From positions 1,178,001 through 1,242,000 of the forward strand of contig OY744466.1 in assembly GCA_963556145.1 (NCBI GenBank): a DNA stretch of 64,000 bases. The letters run 5' to 3'. This document shows positions 34,991 through 47,039 of this stretch, one piece after another (positions within the stretch are counted from its first letter, which is position 1; every line of letters starts with the position of its first letter). The stretch comes from Hygrocybe punicea (Eukaryota > Basidiomycota > Agaricomycetes > Agaricales > Hygrophoraceae). The notes beneath the pieces were generated by a model, which saw nothing but the letters and a program-made list of their open reading frames with translations, searched no databases and had not been told where the DNA came from. Made by a program: the position numbers and the translations under genes.

Positions 34991-37900
34991 ATGGCAAACC
35001 CGCACGCTCTTGTAAGCGTAGTGATCCCACTAACCTCCTTTTTCTCTTACTTACTTCACCCTCTAGGAATCAGACCGGCAACTCCTTCACGCCCACCCCG
35101 CTATTCGTACCAACCGAGGTAGCTCGGCACCTGTGGGCACCATAGTTGACGAGGATCCGGTGGAGCAGTACAGTGACCTCTATGATTTCTCTGTAACCCA
35201 AATCGGTGGGGGGACCCCACGTACACCACGTAAAAGGCGACTCTCCACCCCCTCGTATGAGACGCCCACTCGTCTCCGCACCGTGGTCCGCGCCTCTTCC
35301 CGTGATGCAGGGTTGGTCTCATGGGCATCAGATCGACGTGCTCAACTCGCTCCAGATGGTTCCAGTCCCACGGTGCCCATTCCCGCGGTGCCCAAGATTC
35401 CTGGGAAATCCCATTCCAGCAGCTCTCCCAGAGAATCACGTCATGCACCTCCAGTCTTGCAAATCATACCTTCCACACCAGCCACCCCGGCCCCTCCTAA
35501 TCAGCCACCCGTGACAGTCGCAACTTCGGTGGAGCCTCCCAGTGCAGCCGCTTCACCTCACAGAACGGCTGTCGGCCGCATGTCAGAGCGGAACCGCAAA
35601 GCCTTGCAGGATGGGTTTAGCGAAGTCCTGGGGTACTTTAATGCCCTAGCTGCTGACACCCAATTGTCGATGGATCAGGTCCTCAGTTTCTGGGAGAAAC
35701 AGAACGGGCAGAAGAACAAGGTAAACAATGGACCCGGAAATCCCTGGAACGCCTATGAGACGTACATCAAACACCCTCAGAATCGACCTGCGGAACTTCG
35801 TCGTGCCGGTTTCGAGCCAGGTTGGTTTACCTTATGCTTTGTTTGTCAACGAGTCGCTGATGACAATACAGACTGTCAACTCACGGTGGAGATTTGCACC
35901 GCATGCTTCAAGGCATTCAAGCATGCCTTTCCTGATTCGTGGTCTGATATCTTGGAGACGTGGGATGAGATACGAATCAACGAGCCTCCTTGCGCTCAGA
36001 CTTTGGCCCAGCGGGCAAGAACCTTTCAGAAGTACTCATCCGAGGTTGTCCAGAGGGTGAGTATGTGTGCTTAAAAATTTGTTCCTCGTGCTGATAGCCC
36101 TGCAGGCCAAATTTTATAGTGCCCGATATGGTTTCGAGATGGCTTTGGTCATTGCTGGCAAGGTGGTCAACCAGGATGGGTCGCTCGGAGAAGTTTTCAT
36201 GACTGAGTATGCGCAGGATGTATGACAACGTTCTGTTTATATAAGCTCATGCACTAATATCATATCTTAGTTCTTCCAAGTGAGATGTCGAGCAGACAAT
36301 GATGCCATGGTGGGCAACTTCAAGGCGCATATCCAGTATGGTCCTAGCTCCTCTCAAATAATAGTTAGAGTTGCTGACCAGCCACAAAGGCACAATATGT
36401 CATTGGCCCTCGTCGAAGAGGCATTCCAAGATACCACCCCCGAGCCAGAGACACAAACTAAAGAGCCTCTTGGATATTTGGCAGAGGATGGGAAGGTTGA
36501 CACGGAGGATGCTCCTGTGACCATAAAAAATGCTACGGAGATGCTTATGACCCCAAACGGCCGTCTCGAATTAGTCAAGACTTGTTTCAATCAGGAACTT
36601 CGTACGTTTCACTCATGTCTTCATTCGCTGGTCCACTCAGAGGCTTGCAACAGATCGATTTGGCTTCAAGTGGCCGAAGAAAAACTTCCCTTGGTCACTG
36701 ATGGCTACACACCTGGCTACATTCGGCTTAATATGTGAAAATTACCCTGAGCATGCACCGCTCCCCGGTGACAAACCCCCCGCTGCTCAAAAGAGCAAAG
36801 GTATCAATGATCTCACCCAGGTGCACGTCACCAACATCCTGAATGCTTTCAATGATCCCCACTTTCCCTTGCGGTTTTGTTTGGTTGCCAAAGAAAAGAA
36901 AGGTTGGTACTATGGATGTCTTCCTGTCATTGTGCTAATATATGAGCGTCATTTCAAGGTGATTTGACAGCCTCCCGATCTTTGGTGATCATAGGAGTCC
37001 CTCCTGAATCAACCTCCTCTCAGGCTTTCGGCCGGCGTAAATTTGCCAATGGCACTGTTGACTCCCGTGGGCTCCCTCGCTTGCCACCCAGTCCCGCTAA
37101 AACCGTTGTCAAAGCGAAGCTTTCCGGGCCTCCAACGAACCTCTCCGGCGCCCCAAAGAAAGGAGATGCTGAGAGCGCTCCTGCACCTCGCTTGACTAGG
37201 GCTTCAAAGCACCCCAAAAAGGTCCGGGTTGAGATCCAGGTGTCTCCCAATAGGAAGCAACCTCGTTCGGATGAGGAGTCTGAACCAGATTCCACCAAGG
37301 ACAACGCTGCACCTTCACGCCCATTGAAGAGAAAAAAAGCAGCTCCTGGCCATTCGTCAACGAGAAAGAGAGTAAGGTCTGCTGCGGTGATCCCAGATAG
37401 CAGCGATGAGTCGGATTTCCAGGAGGTTCAGGAGGTTCAGGAGAAAAAAAAGAAGAAACAAGTCTGGATGGATGTTGAGTCTCCCTCGAACAGCTTGGAA
37501 CCTCAAATGATCTCATCGGGTAACTGTAAGTGTATAATTGTCATTGTTCTGCTTGATTCTGACTCTGATACTATCTCCCGCAGCAAGTCCCTCTCCTGTC
37601 AAGCCTCTTCCATCTCTACCCACTGGCTCGCCAACGCGAGGCCGGAGTGGAGGGCAGGCTGATACCGGAAAGTGGGTCGCAAGGGACCTCAAGGAGCCTC
37701 TTCGGACCTTGCCCACTGGCTTGCCGATGCGAGGCCAGAGTGGAGGGCAGGCTGATGCCGGAAAGTGGGTCGCGAGAGACCTCAAGGAGCCTCATCGGAC
37801 GTTGCCCGCTGGCTTACCCACACAAGGCAATGGTAAGGGCAAGGAGAAGGTGCCAAGCGATGCTGAAAAACAGTTGGCGGCAGCTCTCTTCACCCCGTCA

Positions 37901-39127
37901 CCAGAAAGATCTCGACCTACCCCCACGTATCGCGGAGTCGAACAGAAGAAAGATGGCGCATCGGCTGGCTCCACAATTGGTGGAACCTTGGGCAACAATC
38001 AGGATCAGGCACCAGACAGAGTCACCGAGTCACCGCTGCCTAGTCTCAACCATGGCCAGCATACCCATGCAGACCAAGACTCACAAAGTAACGAGCCAAC
38101 CGTGAATGTCCCAGAGGCTCCGACACACGATGTCCCTGAGTTGGACTCCCATACTTTACACCCCCCGCATTTCCAAGTCCCTCCTAGGAATGCCTTGGAT
38201 GCTCCTGGTAGCTGCTCACCGGTGATGCAGCCCACTTCGTTGCGCATCCGAAACCTCCCCGACCCACCTACAACATCAGCTCATGACGAATTTGGTGCCT
38301 TTGAGCATCGTGGTTACCTCCCAAGCGGACGCTCGTGGCCCCCACATGGCTATGACCATTTCGAACAGCTTGCCTATCCTCAAGATCGGCACCCATACCC
38401 AGCTTCATACCCAGCTCCATATCATGTGCCTCCTTCGGGATATGGTTATTTCGATCGCCCCCAGTATGGGCTTCCCCATGGGCCATTTGCAGCCACCATG
38501 GCGGGGCCCTCAGTGCTGGATTCCCGTGATGCAGCTACCCCTGGCTTGAATCCCATGGCCGGTGGGCCAATCCCACCATCTGAGTATCGTGGATCTGGAC
38601 CTCCTGATGTGCCCGGGTCCTCCATGACCCATTCCCGGGAAGCAGCGGCGCATGCCACACGTAAATCCGCAGGATATGACACCGGCATGCTAATGTCCAG
38701 TGACATCCATGGTCCATCTGACTATCGGGGACCAACTCCTGGATACAGCCCACCTACCGGTGACTTCTGGGGACCCCTGGCCAGTAACTATCGAGGACCT
38801 CCTGGGACTGATTTCCATCCCTTGTCTGGGGAGTACCGACTGCCTCCCAGTAACTATCGCGAGTATCATAACTGGCATGGTGGCAGCCGCCAACAGCCTT
38901 GGATGGGACTCGAGAGCAATGGCCGGTATACCTCCAGCAATGCCCAGCCAGTCCCATTTGGGAGGTCTTCGGGCCAGATTACCCCAGATCCTGGAGTTGA
39001 GGAGCACCGACCTTCGCGTGATGTGTCGCACCCCCTGGACGTAGAGATGAGCGATTTTCGGCCGCCCTCCCACCTTTTACAAAAGCAACCCGATGTCAAT
39101 GCTGAAGGTCCACCCATGCATGCCTGA
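34991..39127 (+). CDS. Long disordered cargo protein of the KDZ-Ulp1 element
   Basis: Eight exons are proposed: 34991-35011, 35067-35820, 35872-36056, 36106-36219, 36271 to about 36601, 36641-36902, 36959-37525 and 37584-39127, near 1160 residues. All junctions are in phase except between the fifth and sixth, where a weak donor near 36574 or a one-base shift is needed. The ordered part holds RMSERNRKALQDGFSEVLGY, NPWNAYETYIKHPQNRPAEL, a CQLTVEICTACFKAFKHAFP segment and RFGFKWPKKNFPWSLMATHL, which read as conserved protein. A basic stretch with KKKKKQ runs and a 530-residue Pro/Ser/Tyr-rich tail follow. No family is recognised. Inside the terminal repeats it is the counterpart, by position, of the companion gene in the smaller KDZ element, but the sequences do not look alike. 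Confidence 0.65.
37608..37835 (+). repeat. 93-bp in-frame tandem repeat, about 2.4 copies
   Basis: Units start near 37608, 37701 and 37794 with a period of exactly 93 bp, encoding 31-residue repeats (SGGQADTGKWVARDLKEP versus SGGQADAGKWVARDLKEP). The period keeps the reading frame of the last exon of the disordered cargo gene. Confidence 0.85.
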
Positions 39128-39766
39128 ACATGCAGCATTGGCTACGTACTCTTTCTATCTTTTCTTGCCGTTGTTGCCTCACCCTTTCCCCTCTTTCCGC
39201 ACCCTTCTATTTTTTTCGTATGCTCGTTTTGCTTTTTTTTTGGACCTCCTAGCTAGCTCTAGGTCGGTACCCTGTCTTTGTTTACTAACCTCTTAGCTAG
39301 TTCTAGGGTTAACAATGACATGCTGTTCTCCGTGACAAGAGGTACTGAGGATAGTTTCTGAGGGTCCATGCGTGGCGTGAAAAGGGCTGGAAAAGGTGGT
39401 TCGTATGTTTGATATAACTTATCTAGAGGTCTATTGAAGGCTCGGAAAATACATAGCAGTGACATCCAGAGAGGTACATACTCCAGCGCTGAGAGGTCAA
39501 CAAAAATTCTGGCGGGGAGGATCCCCAGAGCCAGCCTTTAAGGCCACTTCTCGGTCACATAAGAACCCCACCTAAAAGGGTACGGGAGGTTCTGTGAGGT
39601 GGTGCCAAGGGTGAGAATATGTTTCTGGTAATGAGAAACATATGATTATGAAATAGCAATCTTTTTTTTTGGGGAAAAAACAGTAAGATGTTTTTTCAAA
39701 CCCGAAACCAAAGTCCCGATCTAATCAAAGGGGTCTGATGAGCTGTGAGGGTGGGTGGGCCAAGCA

Positions 39767-40827
39767 TAGTGATGTTCCGGCCTGGCTTGGCCTCAAAGCC
39801 GCGGCTTTGGCCTGGCCTGAGGCGGCTCCGGCTTTCAAAAAGGTCAGGCCAGGCCAAAGCCGCCAGTGACGGCTTGGCCTTGGCTGGCTTTGGCCTAAGC
39901 CACGGCTTTTGGCTGTGGGTAGAGAACGAGAGGGAGGGGGGTCCATGAGTGAGATGATAGGGCCGCAATCACCCACAACCTCATGCATGTAGCCTCTACA
40001 TCAATTGATGTGGGTGCACATTGTTTGTGAGGTGTTTTGGGTGGGCCGTGACCACCTTCTGGGCCCACTTATTGCAACGTTGATGGACATGGACTTCATT
40101 GTCATGGCCCTCGACCGTGTCACTGTTGCCATTGTTGTTGACGCGGCATTTATGTTGCCAACGCATAACTGCTGTTGTGAACTCATTGCTGCCATCGCTG
40201 ATGCGTCGGCGGCGTCACTGCTGTTGTGAACGCGTCACCACCATTGTTGGCAGGCCGTTGCCATGTTGCTGCCATCGTTTAGTTGGCATCTTATAAGTCT
40301 GCCCAGGCTAAACCCAAAGCAGGGGTGTGCCAGGACACAATCTTCTTTCCAAGAGGGGTGGATGGGCAGAGGAGTCGTCTACTTGTAGTCAGCAGCTCTA
40401 TAATAAATAATGAAAAAAGAAATGCCTTTGCAGCAGGTGGTATGTCAACAACCTGCTGCTTCTCTACTGTGCCTCCGCTTGGGGTCATCGGATGCTGGCC
40501 ATCTGCGTCTTTGTTGGCTCGTTACTGAGCGGTTTTTGGATGTGTACGGATATGTCACGGATCACGCGATCATGGATTGGTGTGATGCAGAGTGTCGGCA
40601 TGGGTGACTTTTTGGCCGGGAACTGCAAATTTAACTCTTAGATATGGGTGATATGTGTAGTCCACATACCAGCAAAAAGCCGTGGCCTCGGGGCTTGGCT
40701 CCAGCTTTTTGGATCTCAAGCCAGGCCAAAAGCTGTCCCAGGCCGTGACTTTGGCCCAGCTTGGCCTGGCCTATTTGGGCTCGGCTTGGCCAGGCTCACG
40801 GCCTGAGGCCGGGCCAGGCACATCACT
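39767..40827. mobile_element. Non-autonomous element with TAGTGATG termini and GGCC-rich ends
   Basis: The left end (t)agtgatgttccggcctggc and the right end, read on the minus strand as agtgatgtgcctggcccggc, form inverted repeats. The 9-bp direct repeat ggccaagca lies at 39758-39766 and 40828-40836. The subterminal zones are built almost wholly of GGCCTGGC/CAAGCC words, and the interior is GTTG/CTG trinucleotide-biased (40080-40280). No protein is encoded. The terminal TAGTGATG is shared with the element at 1318-2560, but the subterminal word differs. Confidence 0.75.
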
Positions 40828-42263
40828 GGCCAAGCAGTTCATTGTGAGTGGGTTTGATTGAGATGTGAACAATGCGTCGGGTTAGTTAGACATACATTAG
40901 TGTGTTAATGCAGACACCTACTGCCAGGGAGTGGTGGGCAGGCTAAAGATGAAGGGAAGTAGGGGGGGTGGGAAAGCACTTCAGGCCACCCGATTTCCTA
41001 AACTTGTAGATGTAACTGAATGGGTCGTATGTTACTTCTACATGTTGAGAAATAACAGGTCTGGCCCAGGGCTAATATCCATGTCTCTAGGCTGTCCCTG
41101 GGCTGTCCCTGGTTGAAAGCATTGGGACAATGGGATGTCCCAGGGACATGGGATGTCCCTGGTGCCAGGGGGTCATTTGGGATGTCCCAAACTAATTTTT
41201 GGATATTTTTTTGAAATTTATTTTTTGCTGTGGCCACAATGATAGTGTGGTTATTAGTCAATGGAATGTTAGTAGCCATCATATACAACATATGATAGCT
41301 GTATAGCTACATGCATGTGACTTGTAGACTCTGGTTGACCACTTCAGGCTGCCCAAATTTCTCAACATGTAGTTACATCTTGGCATTCCTACTGAAGTAA
41401 CTACATGTTGAGAAATCCACTGGTTCTCCCTGGGCCAAAGCAATTATCCCTGGTCTGACAGGTTTGGATATCCCATTGTCCCTGGTCTGATATGCTTGGA
41501 CAGCCCATGGGGCAACATTTTGTGGTGGTCTTCTCCCATGTCCCATGGGACATCCCTGACAAACGAGGTGTCTGGGGGCCATATGGGACATCCCTTAGCA
41601 ATGTTTGGCTACTATCTAGACAGCATCTGCTGCTATCAGATATCAGCAGAGGGGGTGTCTGGGGGCATTTGGGACACCCTCCCCCTAGGTATGTAATAGA
41701 AAACTTTGAATGATGATAGCATCTAGTTGTAAATTTCAAGGCCTTGTCATGGCCACTATGGGTACCATGGGTGCTATAGCATAGTATAAGATTGTACATG
41801 CTTATTCTTTTGAGAGTCACGGAGCTGATTGTCCTTTGGGGTCAGTGGCAGGGTGGAGATAAAGCAGTTGTTTCCACTTATAAAGACAGAAGGAGTGGGA
41901 GAGGAAAAAGCTGGAGTTGTTGGGTGATGAGGCTGGCAAGAGGGGGATGATTGAGGGTGTGCTGCTAGTAAACCAATCCCTTGTGCATGTGGCAGGCTGA
42001 AGCTTGTAGGGCAGTGAGTGAGCAGAGCATGTATAATAGACAAAGAGGAGTGAGAGGAGAGGCTGAGCTGAAAATTAAACAAGTGTATTATGAAGAAAAT
42101 TTGATCATGATATCAGTTGTTATTATATCATTGGCTGTGCATACAATGGCTGACTGGGATGCAGATGCAGAGGAGAGATCTAATTGTTGATCTATGTTAA
42201 GATTAGAGTGTTTCTTGAGGAAAGTGGACTTGGGCTTAAAATAAGGAGACATCCCACAGAGGC

Positions 42264-42560
42264 TTGGTTGGGAGATCCCACAGCCTTGTCTGGGATGTCC
42301 CTGCTGGCTTTTGGGATGTCCCTGCTGGCTTGTGGGACATCCCACAGCCTTGTCTGGGATGTCCCTGCTGGCCTCTGGGACATTCCACCGAGGCTGTGGG
42401 ACATCCCTGCTGGCTTGTGGGACATCCCTGCTGGCTTGTGGGACATCCCTGCTGGCTTGTGGGACATCCCTGTCAGCTTGTGGGACATCCCACAGCCTCA
42501 GTGGGATGTCCCACAGATTTGTCTGGGACATCCCTGCTGGCTTGTGGGATGTCCCCATCA
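42264..42560. repeat. 21-bp tandem array containing GGGACATCCC
   Basis: The unit gctggcttgtgggacatccct is repeated at 21-bp spacing, with some units inverted at the core (gggatgtccc). The open frames through it on both strands arise from the 21-bp period and are not genes. Confidence 0.85.
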
Positions 42561-42974
42561 CACTTCAGTCAACCACCTAGCCCCAACTAACTAGATGTAA
42601 CACAACTCTGTAGGTGTTCCATCTAAGTGTTCATATAACCATGGTACTCCCAAGGACAATTTATTGCCCCAGGGACATTCTGACTGTAGGCAAGCATAGG
42701 GTTATATTTTTATCCCTAGGGACAATTTCCAAAGAAGACCAAAGGCTGAATAGTTATCCCAAGGGATGATTTTGAGAAAGGATCATGGCCTGAAATATCA
42801 TCCCATGGGACATATTATAATACCATCAGGGAGAATATATATTTTCCTGGGATATATTCTCAACCAGGTGTTGCCTCAGCTCAAGCTGATGTTTTTTGAA
42901 AAATGGCTATAACATTGTAAATAAAATAGGTAAAATTATGAAAATATTTGTGTGCATAGATTAAAAGGCCTAGG

Positions 42975-43215
42975 GACTGTAATTTCATCCCTTGGGATAT
43001 TTATTTCGTCCCTTGGGATATTTATTTCATCCCTTGGGCTATTTACTTTATCCCTGGGGATATTTATTCCATCCCTTGGGCTATTTATTTCATCCCTTGG
43101 GATATTTATTTCATCCCTTGGGCTATTTACTTTATCTCTGGGGATATTTGTTTTATCCCTTGGGACATTTATTTTATCCCTTGGGACATTTATTTTATCC
43201 CTTGGGATATTTATT
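42975..43215. repeat. 21-bp tandem array containing CCCTTGGGATATTTA
   Basis: About eleven copies of cccttgggatatttatttcat at 21-bp spacing, with variants ctatttactt and acatttattt. The period keeps all six frames open, which produces spurious proteins. Confidence 0.9.
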
Positions 43216-43915
43216 TTACCTGAGAAAAGCCCATGGGACATATAGAATATCCCATGGGATACTTATCTTGTCTAGAAAACAGCCCATGGGACATGTAGAA
43301 TATCCCATGGGATACTTATCTTGTCTTAGAAAACAGCCCATGGGACATAGAACATCCCTTGGGATACTTTCACTATTACAGAAACAGCCCATGGGACATG
43401 AAAAATATTGCTTGGGATATTTACGTTAACCAAGAAAAAGCCCATGGGACACATAAAATATCCCATGGGATATTTACTTTACCCACAAAAAAGCCCATGG
43501 GACATATAAAATATCCCTTGGGATACCTTTGTTATCGCAGAAACAGCCCATGGGACACATAAAATATCCCATGGGATATTTACTTTACCCACAAAAAAGC
43601 CCATGGGACATATAAAATATCCCTTGGGATACCTTTTTTATCGCAGAAACAGCCCATGGGACACATAAAATATCCCATGGGATATTTACTTTACCCACAA
43701 AAAAGCCCATGGGACATATAAAATATCCCTTGGGATACCTTTGTTATCGCAGAAACAGCCCATGGGACATATAAAATATCCCATGGGATATTTACTTCAC
43801 CCACAAAAAAGCCCATGGGACATATAAAATATCCCTTGGGATATTTACTTTATCCACAAAACAGCCCATGGGACATATAAAATATCCCTTGGGATATTTA
43901 CTTTACTCAAAAAAG
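43216..43915. repeat. Roughly 53-bp tandem array with CCCATGGG and CCCTTGGG cores
   Basis: About thirteen units each begin agcccatgggacatataaaa or a close variant and contain a second core atccc(a/t)tgggata. Two unit types (ending acccacaaaaaa or atcgcagaaac) alternate in the middle, giving a higher-order period near 106 bp. Confidence 0.85.
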
Positions 43916-44299
43916 CTCCAATCTACAGGCTGGTGGGACTGCCTGCTTGCTCAGCATCTGCCAAGTCACACAATAATAATCATAGCAATGCCACATGTTA
44001 CATAATTTTAATTTACCAACCACTCAAAATGGATATAACAAATTAAATAATTATTTTACCTAACTACATGTTATTCTAATTTATCAGGGAAGAGACAGGG
44101 AGGTGGAGGAGAGGGGAATGGCAGGGAATGGGGGTGAGCAGGGGGAGAAGGGGCAGGAGGTGGATGGGAGGTGGGGATGGTGGATGGACAGCACATAGGC
44201 AGGGGGAGAAGGGGTAGGAGACAGCCAGGGGGAGAATGGAAAGGAGGAGGGAGGAGGGGGAGGGGAAAGGAGGGAAAGGGAATGACCAACAATACATAC

Positions 44300-45080
44300 C
44301 GGTGTTCCCCTGGTGTCCACGCCCCTCGCCCTTGTCCTCGTCCTCGTCCTCGTCGTCCCCATCGTCCTTGTCGTCCCGGTCCCCGTCGTCCTCGTCGTCC
44401 TGGTCCCCGTCATCCTCGTCGTCCCAGTCCCCGTCGTCCTCGTCCCTGTACCCATCCGCCTTGTCCTTGTCCTCGTCGTCCCCGTCCCCGTCGTCCTTGT
44501 CCTTGTCCTCGTAGTCCCCGTCCCCGTCCTCGTCCTCGTCGTTACCGCGTGGCCCTGTTCCCGTTCGCGTTGTCGTTGCCGTCCCGTTTGCCGTCCCGTC
44601 CTCGTCGTCCCTGTTGCCGTCATCCTTGTTGTCCCGGGCTCCGTGGTCCTCGTCGTCCCGTTCCCCCGTCCCGGTCATCCTCGTTTCCGTCGTCCGTTGC
44701 CCCCATCCCCGTTCCCGTGTTCGCTGTCCTCGTCGTCATCCTCGTCCTCGTCCCCGTTTCCATCCTCGTCGTCCCTGCTGCCGTCGTCCCGTTCCCCGTC
44801 CCGGTCGTTCTCGTTTCCGTCGTCCGTGGTTCCATCCGCCCGCTGTCCTCGTCTTCGTTTCCTCGTCCGTGTCGTGGTTCCCGTTCCCCTTGCCGTCATC
44901 TTCCCCTTTCGCGCCGTGGTCGCGTTCGTTCGTTTACCCCGTCGTCCTCATTCCCGTCGTCCTCATTCTTGCTGTCGTAGTGGGCCTGGGTTGTCCCCGT
45001 TCTCGGCTGCGTACCGTCTCCTTGTCGCCCGCATGCGCGTCTGCTTGTTGCTGTTGCCGCGTTCGCGTTCGTTTGGCACG
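44300..45080. repeat. CGTCCTCGTCCCC low-complexity array, left arm
   Basis: Imperfect hexamer-like repetition of cgtcct, cgtccc and cgtcgt. All long frames here give Arg/Ser/Val/Pro strings and are artefacts. The complementary array (gacgaggacggg) is at about 45980-46720. Confidence 0.85.
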
Positions 45081-45543
45081 AGGGTGAGGGAAAAAAACCT
45101 ACAAGTGTGTTTAAGTAGTCAGTAGAATGAAGAAAAAAGATAAAGAATAATTACCTGGGGTGCTCTGGCATCCGCACCCGTTGTCGCGTCGTTGTTGAAA
45201 ATGAAGTCTTGTTGAACTCGCGCGCGAGAATTTCAACCGGGATTTGCCGATATCCCAAACGGGGTCGAGTTGCCATATAGGGAAGGTGGCTGGATTTTCT
45301 TATTATTATTACATGTACTACAGCACCTCAATTGCCAGGGCAAGACCCTGAAGAGATATAGGTATGCTATACCTACCCCACAGGGAGTTTTTGTATTTTA
45401 TTTCATTTTATATGGGGAGATATTCACAATGCATTCTATGCCTCTGCCAAAAATGGACCCTTAAACACCTAACTTTGCGACTACAGGTCTGAAAAATCTA
45501 AATTTAATTCTACGGGTACTAGGGAAGGTGTACATTGTGTTCC

Positions 45544-45723
45544 AGACAAGTGCCTGGTAGTTGGTGGTGCGGAGAATGTGTTGTAGCCAAAATGGATTTG
45601 GATCTTTGCATTGTGGCTAGACAATCAAAAGTCCGTATAATCATGATTCGAATGTGAGTGACAAGTTCATAATATTTTGGCTACAACACATTCCCCGCAC
45701 CACCAACTACCAGGCACTTGTCT
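45544..45723. repeat. Innermost palindrome of the giant foldback element
   Basis: Two 50-bp arms (45544-45593 and 45674-45723), starting agacaagtgcctggtagttg and ending in its reverse complement, flank an 80-bp loop. The right arm ends exactly where the assembly gap begins. Confidence 0.9.
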
Positions 45724-45823
45724 NNNNNNNNNNNNNNNNNNNNNNNNNNNNNNNNNNNNNNNNNNNNNNNNNNNNNNNNNNNNNNNNNNNNNNNNNNNNN
45801 NNNNNNNNNNNNNNNNNNNNNNN
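45724..45823. other. Assembly gap of exactly 100 N
   Basis: One hundred N in a row is a conventional placeholder of unknown length. By symmetry with the left arm (about 45180-45543) the missing sequence should be near 360 bp. Confidence 0.95.
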
Positions 45824-45979
45824 CGGATACCAGAGCACCCCAGGTAAGTGTTCTTTATCTTTTTTCTTCATTCTACTGACTACTTAAAACATTTGTAGGT
45901 TTTTTGCCGCACCCTCACGCCAAACGAACGCGAACGCAACAACAACAACAGTGCGGGCAACAAGGAGATGGAGGACACA

Positions 45980-46720
45980 GCCATGAACGGGGACAACCCA
46001 GGCAGACCACGACAGCAAGGAGGACGATGGGAATGACAGCAACGGCGTAAACGAAGACAAGAACAAGGGAGAACACGATGATGGCGAGAACGGGGAAGAC
46101 GACAACAGGGAACTACGACAACGGGAAGACGACAACGGGCAGGGCCAACGAAGGCGAGGACGATGAGGAGGGCAGCGGGCACGGGGATGGGGACGGGAAC
46201 AACGGACGATGGACGACGGAAACAAGGACGACCAGGATGGGGGAATGGGACGACGAGGACATGGAGCCAAGGACGACAGCAACAGGGATGACGAGGACGG
46301 AAATGGCGAGGATGGGATGGCAAATGGAATGGCAACGACAACATGAACGGGAACAGGGCCACGCGGTAACGAGGATGACGAGGACTATGACGAGGCACAA
46401 CAATGGGGACGGGGATGACAGAGACAGAGATGGGGACGGGGACGGCAATGACAATGACCATGACAACGACAATGACAACGACAATGGTGGGGATGAGGAC
46501 GAGAACGAGGATGACGGGGACAAGGATGAAGACTAGGACCGGGACCAGGACCAGGATGGGGACAGGGACGGGGACGACAACGACAACGACAATGACAACC
46601 GGGACGACGGCAGGGACTGGGACGGGGATGACGATGGGTATGGGGTCAACGAGGGCAACGAGGATGGGGATGAGGGCGAGGACGCGGAGTGGCATGGACA
46701 CCAGGGGAACACCAGTATGT
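45980..46720. repeat. GACGAGGACGGGG low-complexity array, right arm
   Basis: This is the complementary counterpart of the array at 44300-45080, rich in gacgaggacg and gacaacgac words. The frames give Asp/Glu/Gly or Thr/Arg strings and are not genes. Confidence 0.85.
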
Positions 46721-47039
46721 AATTGTGTTGGTCCTCCCTTTCTCTCTTTCCCCTTCCCCTCCTTCCCCCTCCTTTCCCTCCCCCTGACTGGCTCCTACCC
46801 CTTCTCCCCCTTCCTAACCTGCCCCTTCCCCTCCTGCCTATCATCCACCATCCCCACCTCCTATCCACCTCCTGCCCCTTCTCCCCCTGCCCACCCCCTG
46901 CCATTGCCCTGCCATTGCCCCCTCTCCTGTCCTCTCCTCCACCTCCACCTCCCTGCCTCTCCCCTGATGAAGTAGAATACCATGTATTTAGGTAAAAGAA
47001 TTATTTAATTTGCTATATCTATTTTAAGTAGTTGTATGT

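Larger units (their letters stand above)
28901..39612. mobile_element. KDZ (CxC1-KDZ-Ulp1) DNA transposon, 10.7 kb, partly decayed
   Basis: A 9-bp direct repeat gagaatatg lies at 28892-28900 and 39613-39621. The ends are imperfect inverted repeats of about 100 bp; the best block is GGGTTCTTATGT followed by AAGTGGCCT (28946-28975 on the plus strand, about 39538-39568 on the minus strand). Left and right termini begin CACCTTAGGCA and ACCCTTGGCA. The cargo is a decayed KDZ-Ulp1 transposase gene (29181-33548), a small minus-strand gene (33550-34268) and a long spliced gene for a disordered protein (34991-39127). The two latter genes are largely open while the transposase has several stops, so this copy probably no longer moves by itself. 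Confidence 0.85.

Noticed and set aside
42264..43915. Regular short repeats that could resemble a CRISPR array
   Set aside because: Units are contiguous tandem repeats without unique spacers, and the context is fungal nuclear DNA.
44076..45125. Several 130-270 codon open frames rich in Arg, Ser, Val, Pro or Asp, on both strands
   Set aside because: They run through the CGTCCTCGTCC array, where low complexity keeps many frames open at once. No domain or splice structure is present.
45654..45887. Open frame spanning the N gap
   Set aside because: It is open only because N is translated as X; the flanks belong to a palindrome.
45880..46975. Similar long frames in the right arm of the palindrome
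   Set aside because: They are complementary copies of the same low-complexity array. Frames mirrored on both strands are artefacts of the repeat.
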